Positions 61,870 through 64,000 of a stretch of DNA of 64,000 nucleotides are shown here, one piece after another. The position numbers and the translations under genes were made by a program. The notes beneath the pieces are model-generated. The model saw only the letters and a list, made by a program, of their open reading frames with translations. It had not been told where the DNA came from and ran no database searches. The DNA is from QHVT01 sp036399015 (GTDB lineage Bacteria; Acidobacteriota; Thermoanaerobaculia; Gp7-AA8): positions 1-64,000 of the forward strand of contig DASWNW010000095.1 of assembly GCA_036399015.1 (NCBI GenBank), written 5' to 3'. How positions within the stretch are numbered: the stretch's first letter is position 1; the number at the start of each line of letters is the position of its first letter.

Positions 61870-63357
61870 TCAGTGCGCGTGCTTCTCGTTGACGTTGATC
61901 GACTGCACCACCTGGTTCAGGACGTTGCTGTAGCGCTGCGCGTCCTGTTCCGGCGTCACGAACAGCATGTAGATGAGGTGCCCGTCCGGGAGCGCGCGCG
62001 TCAGCAGCGTCACGCGCTCGTCCAGACGGGTGTTCGGGTTCCGCCCGCGCAGGCTTGCCGCGATGGCGGTCTTGCCGTCGACGCGAAGCTGCTGGCCCGA
62101 CCCGTTGATCACCTGCAGGTGCGGACTGCCTTGGCGCACCTGCGCGATGAGGTCATTCGCGGCGTCCTCGAGCGTCAGCGCACGGCTGGTGCGGCTGTCG
62201 CGGAGGTAGCTGCGCGGCGTGTTGCCGAACGGCTCGTAGTGGTTGACGATCAGACCGTACACCACTTCCGTCTTGCCGCCGACCGTGCCGATCCCACCCT
62301 CGGGGGCGATGGTCACGCCGAAGCCGCCGCTGTCATAGACGCGCCAGTTCGACGGATAGGCGATCTCGTACGCGCCGCTGCGGTTCGAGAACTTGCGCCA
62401 CGAGCTCGACGGCGCCGGCACGTTGCCGACCGAGCCGCCGGTGGTGCCGCTGGTCATCGGCGGGTTGCCGCCGCCGCTCGACGGGCGGGCGCCCTGCGCG
62501 ATCTGCTGCATCGTCGGCGCGCTGCCGTGGCGGCGGAGCTGCGTCTTCACGCTGGCGAGCTGCTGGGTGTTGGTGGTCGGATTGGGCGAGACGCGGAGCA
62601 GCTCGCCTTCCTTGCGGATGCGCGCCTGGCGGTCGGGCGGCGCGGGGTGATGAGACAACCAAGTGGTCTTCTTGGACGTGTCGGCCTTGGCGAGCTGGTC
62701 GAAGAAGCTGACCATGTCGGCCGGCGAGTAGCCGCTGGCGGCGAGGATCTGTGCGCCGCGCACGTCCGCCTGCGTCTCGAGCTCGCGGCTGAATTTGAGG
62801 AAGAGGGCGTTCAGGCCGACGCCGCCGACCGTGTTCAGGATCTGGGCGGTGTTGTTGCCGACCTTGCCGCCGAGGAGTCCGCCGAGGATCTGCAGGCCGG
62901 CCTGTGCGGCGTAGGCCTTCGAGGCCTGGTGCGTGCCGTGGCGGAGCGCGGAATGCGCGATCTCGTGCGCCACGACGCCGGCGATCTCACCCTCGTTCCG
63001 GGCGTTCTCGATGATGCCGCGGTTGATGTAGATGTAGCCGCCGGGGAGGGCAAACGCGTTGATGTCCGAGGCGTTCACGACCCGGAAACGGTACTGAAAC
63101 TTCGGGCCACCGGCGTTCGCCGCCAGCTTCTGGCCGATGCGGTTGATGTAATTCTGGACCGTGGCGTCGTTGAGGATCGGGAGCTGCCGCTCCGCCTCGA
63201 CGGCGGACTGCTGGCCGATCTCGACGTCCTGCTGCGCGCTGAACATGTTCCAGCCGGGATTCACCTTCGTCTGCGCCTCGGCCACTCCGGCCGCCAGCGA
63301 CAGGGCGATCATCAGGGCGATCACCGGGCGCGCGCTTCTATGCGCTGATCGATTCAT
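61870..63357 (-). CDS. M48-family metalloprotease (BepA-like) with C-terminal domain
   Basis: 495 aa. Signal peptide PVIALMIALSLAAGVAEAQ. Peptidase M48: NAFALPGGYIYINRGII, catalytic HEIAHSALRHG (His131, Glu132, His135) and the third ligand region SRELETQADVRGAQILA, then LSHHPAPPDRQARI. After a Gly/Ser/Pro linker (~residues 290-335) comes a second domain (YEIAYPSNWRVYDSGGFGVT). It is periplasmic and probably helps outer-membrane protein quality control. AAGGAGG precedes the ATG. Confidence 0.92.
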   Translation of the reverse strand: MNRSAHRSARPVIALMIALSLAAGVAEAQTKVNPGWNMFSAQQDVEIGQQSAVEAERQLPILNDATVQNYINRIGQKLAANAGGPKFQYRFRVVNASDINAFALPGGYIYINRGIIENARNEGEIAGVVAHEIAHSALRHGTHQASKAYAAQAGLQILGGLLGGKVGNNTAQILNTVGGVGLNALFLKFSRELETQADVRGAQILAASGYSPADMVSFFDQLAKADTSKKTTWLSHHPAPPDRQARIRKEGELLRVSPNPTTNTQQLASVKTQLRRHGSAPTMQQIAQGARPSSGGGNPPMTSGTTGGSVGNVPAPSSSWRKFSNRSGAYEIAYPSNWRVYDSGGFGVTIAPEGGIGTVGGKTEVVYGLIVNHYEPFGNTPRSYLRDSRTSRALTLEDAANDLIAQVRQGSPHLQVINGSGQQLRVDGKTAIAASLRGRNPNTRLDERVTLLTRALPDGHLIYMLFVTPEQDAQRYSNVLNQVVQSINVNEKHAH

Positions 63358-63456
63358 TCGATGCCTCCTTCTAATAACTACGTGAAAGAGACATTGCAGC
63401 CTCGGTGCCGGGGTTCAGCTCCCTAAATGATTGACTTTCAGCGGGTTACTGACCTC

Positions 63457-63476
63457 GGGAGGGGACGAAGCGTCCC
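63457..63476 (-). terminator. Short hairpin after the dockerin gene
   Basis: GGGACG and CGTCCC pair around AAG, 5 bases downstream of the minus-strand stop at 63481. No strong U-run. Confidence 0.45.
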
Positions 63477-63480
63477 GCCC

Positions 63481-64000
63481 TCACCGCGATCGAACCGAGC
63501 GCCGCCGTGGCATGACAATGCGCCGAAGCGCCGAGAGGTCGTCCTCGTCGATCATCCCGTCCGCGTTCGCGTCACAGCCCCACGAGCCGGGGTACTCCCC
63601 CTCCTGCGCCCGCACCACGTCGTGCCGCCCGCCGTCGCCGAGCTCGAGGCTGAGCGAGGTGTAGTCGCCGCTGTCAGTGAGGCCGTCGCCGTTGCAGTCG
63701 CCGCGGCGGGGGACTTCCAGCCGGTGAATGCCCGAGGTCGGTCCCATCGCGGTGGCGATGTAGATCTCGCCCGCCGGCGTCTCCGTCACGTCGATGATGA
63801 ACTCGTCGAACCCCTCGACGACCGGAAACGGCTCGGTCAGCTCGGGCGTGAAGTAATAGAGCGCGCGGGTCACGAATGCGCCCGACAGGAAACCGCGGCG
63901 GAGCATCGAGTTGGCGCCGCTCAACCGCTGCAGCCCCGTCGGCGCGACCGTGTTCTCAAAGACGAACGCCGGAGCCACCGCTCCCGCGAGCGGCGGCTGA
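63481..64000 (-). CDS. Dockerin-type repeat protein, C-terminal part (cut by window edge)
   Basis: The last ~170 residues of a longer gene; the frame is open to the right edge. The visible upstream part (FTPELTEPFPVVEGFDEFII, ETPAGEIYIATAMGPTSGIH) looks like the end of a secreted beta-propeller such as a glucose/sorbosone-dehydrogenase-like domain. Then come two dockerin-like Ca-binding motifs: GDCNGDGLTDSGDYTSLS and WGCDANADGMIDEDDLSALR. Such tails in non-cellulosomal bacteria bind calcium and may serve surface attachment. It ends in a basic tail. Confidence 0.7.
   Translation of the reverse strand, partial: QPPLAGAVAPAFVFENTVAPTGLQRLSGANSMLRRGFLSGAFVTRALYYFTPELTEPFPVVEGFDEFIIDVTETPAGEIYIATAMGPTSGIHRLEVPRRGDCNGDGLTDSGDYTSLSLELGDGGRHDVVRAQEGEYPGSWGCDANADGMIDEDDLSALRRIVMPRRRSVRSR

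Overview
The window is very G+C-rich, densely packed chromosomal DNA from a free-living bacterium. Several things point to Acidobacteriota or a close relative: a secreted VWFA-related protein of the acidobacterial type (55845-58277), a stressosome operon, GlgE and TreY/TreZ/TreS glucan enzymes, ureide catabolism genes and a dockerin-tailed protein at the right edge. This is inference from gene content; there is no rRNA or other taxonomic marker. Many genes start 6-10 bases after a TAnnnT hexamer with no Shine-Dalgarno, which suggests that leaderless mRNAs are common here.

Layout. 1-3.1 kb (minus): a stressosome operon rsbR-rsbS-rsbT, an RsbX-like ATPase/phosphatase and a partial histidine kinase. 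3.1-7.6 kb (plus): GH57/DUF3536 glucan enzyme, MalQ and a small membrane hydrolase. 7.6-11.4 kb: a decayed accessory island of visibly lower G+C, with an Rhs-type toxin remnant, a probable immunity gene, two more genes with a PH-like fold, a duplicated ~48-bp repeat and broken frames. 11.4-12.6 kb: two hypotheticals and an Uma2 remnant. 12.6-19.6 kb (minus): glgB-treZ-treY. 19.7-23.5 kb: a double methyltransferase converging on a second MalQ. 23.5-37 kb: purine/ureide catabolism (xdhC, allantoinase, an allantoicase-OHCU decarboxylase fusion, HIU hydrolase, membrane urate oxidase PuuD, xanthine dehydrogenase xdhAB), interrupted by a DUF6986 enzyme and two tandem sulfatase-like membrane proteins. 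37-39 kb: fatty acid hydroxylase-like, ferritin-like and FKBP genes. 39-44.5 kb (minus): glgE and treS-maltokinase. 44.5-51.7 kb: membrane protein, response regulator, SRPBCC, DUF962, P450, a membrane MutS-like ATPase, a secreted protein and PilZ. 51.8-58.3 kb (plus): GGT, M20 dipeptidase, DUF1028 and VWA/thioredoxin-like/TPR protein. 58.3-60.6 kb: a divergent pair of citrate-synthase-family genes. 60.6-64 kb: small membrane protein, response regulator, bacilliredoxin, M48 protease and a partial dockerin protein.

How it works together. The carbohydrate genes allow trehalose to be made from glucan (TreY/TreZ), trehalose and maltose to be interconverted and phosphorylated (TreS-Mak), and maltose-1-phosphate to be polymerised and branched (GlgE, GlgB), with two MalQ enzymes and a GH57 enzyme remodelling chains. 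The purine genes cover xanthine/hypoxanthine to urate to HIU to OHCU to allantoin to allantoate to ureidoglycolate.

The least expected signal is non-coding. At least eight intergenic sites carry hairpins whose two arms are each built from short tandem units, usually 7-mers, with a different unit sequence at each site. Two other palindromic families also occur. One supplies the last codons and stop codons of three genes. The other sits inside two coding sequences with a compensating base-pair change.
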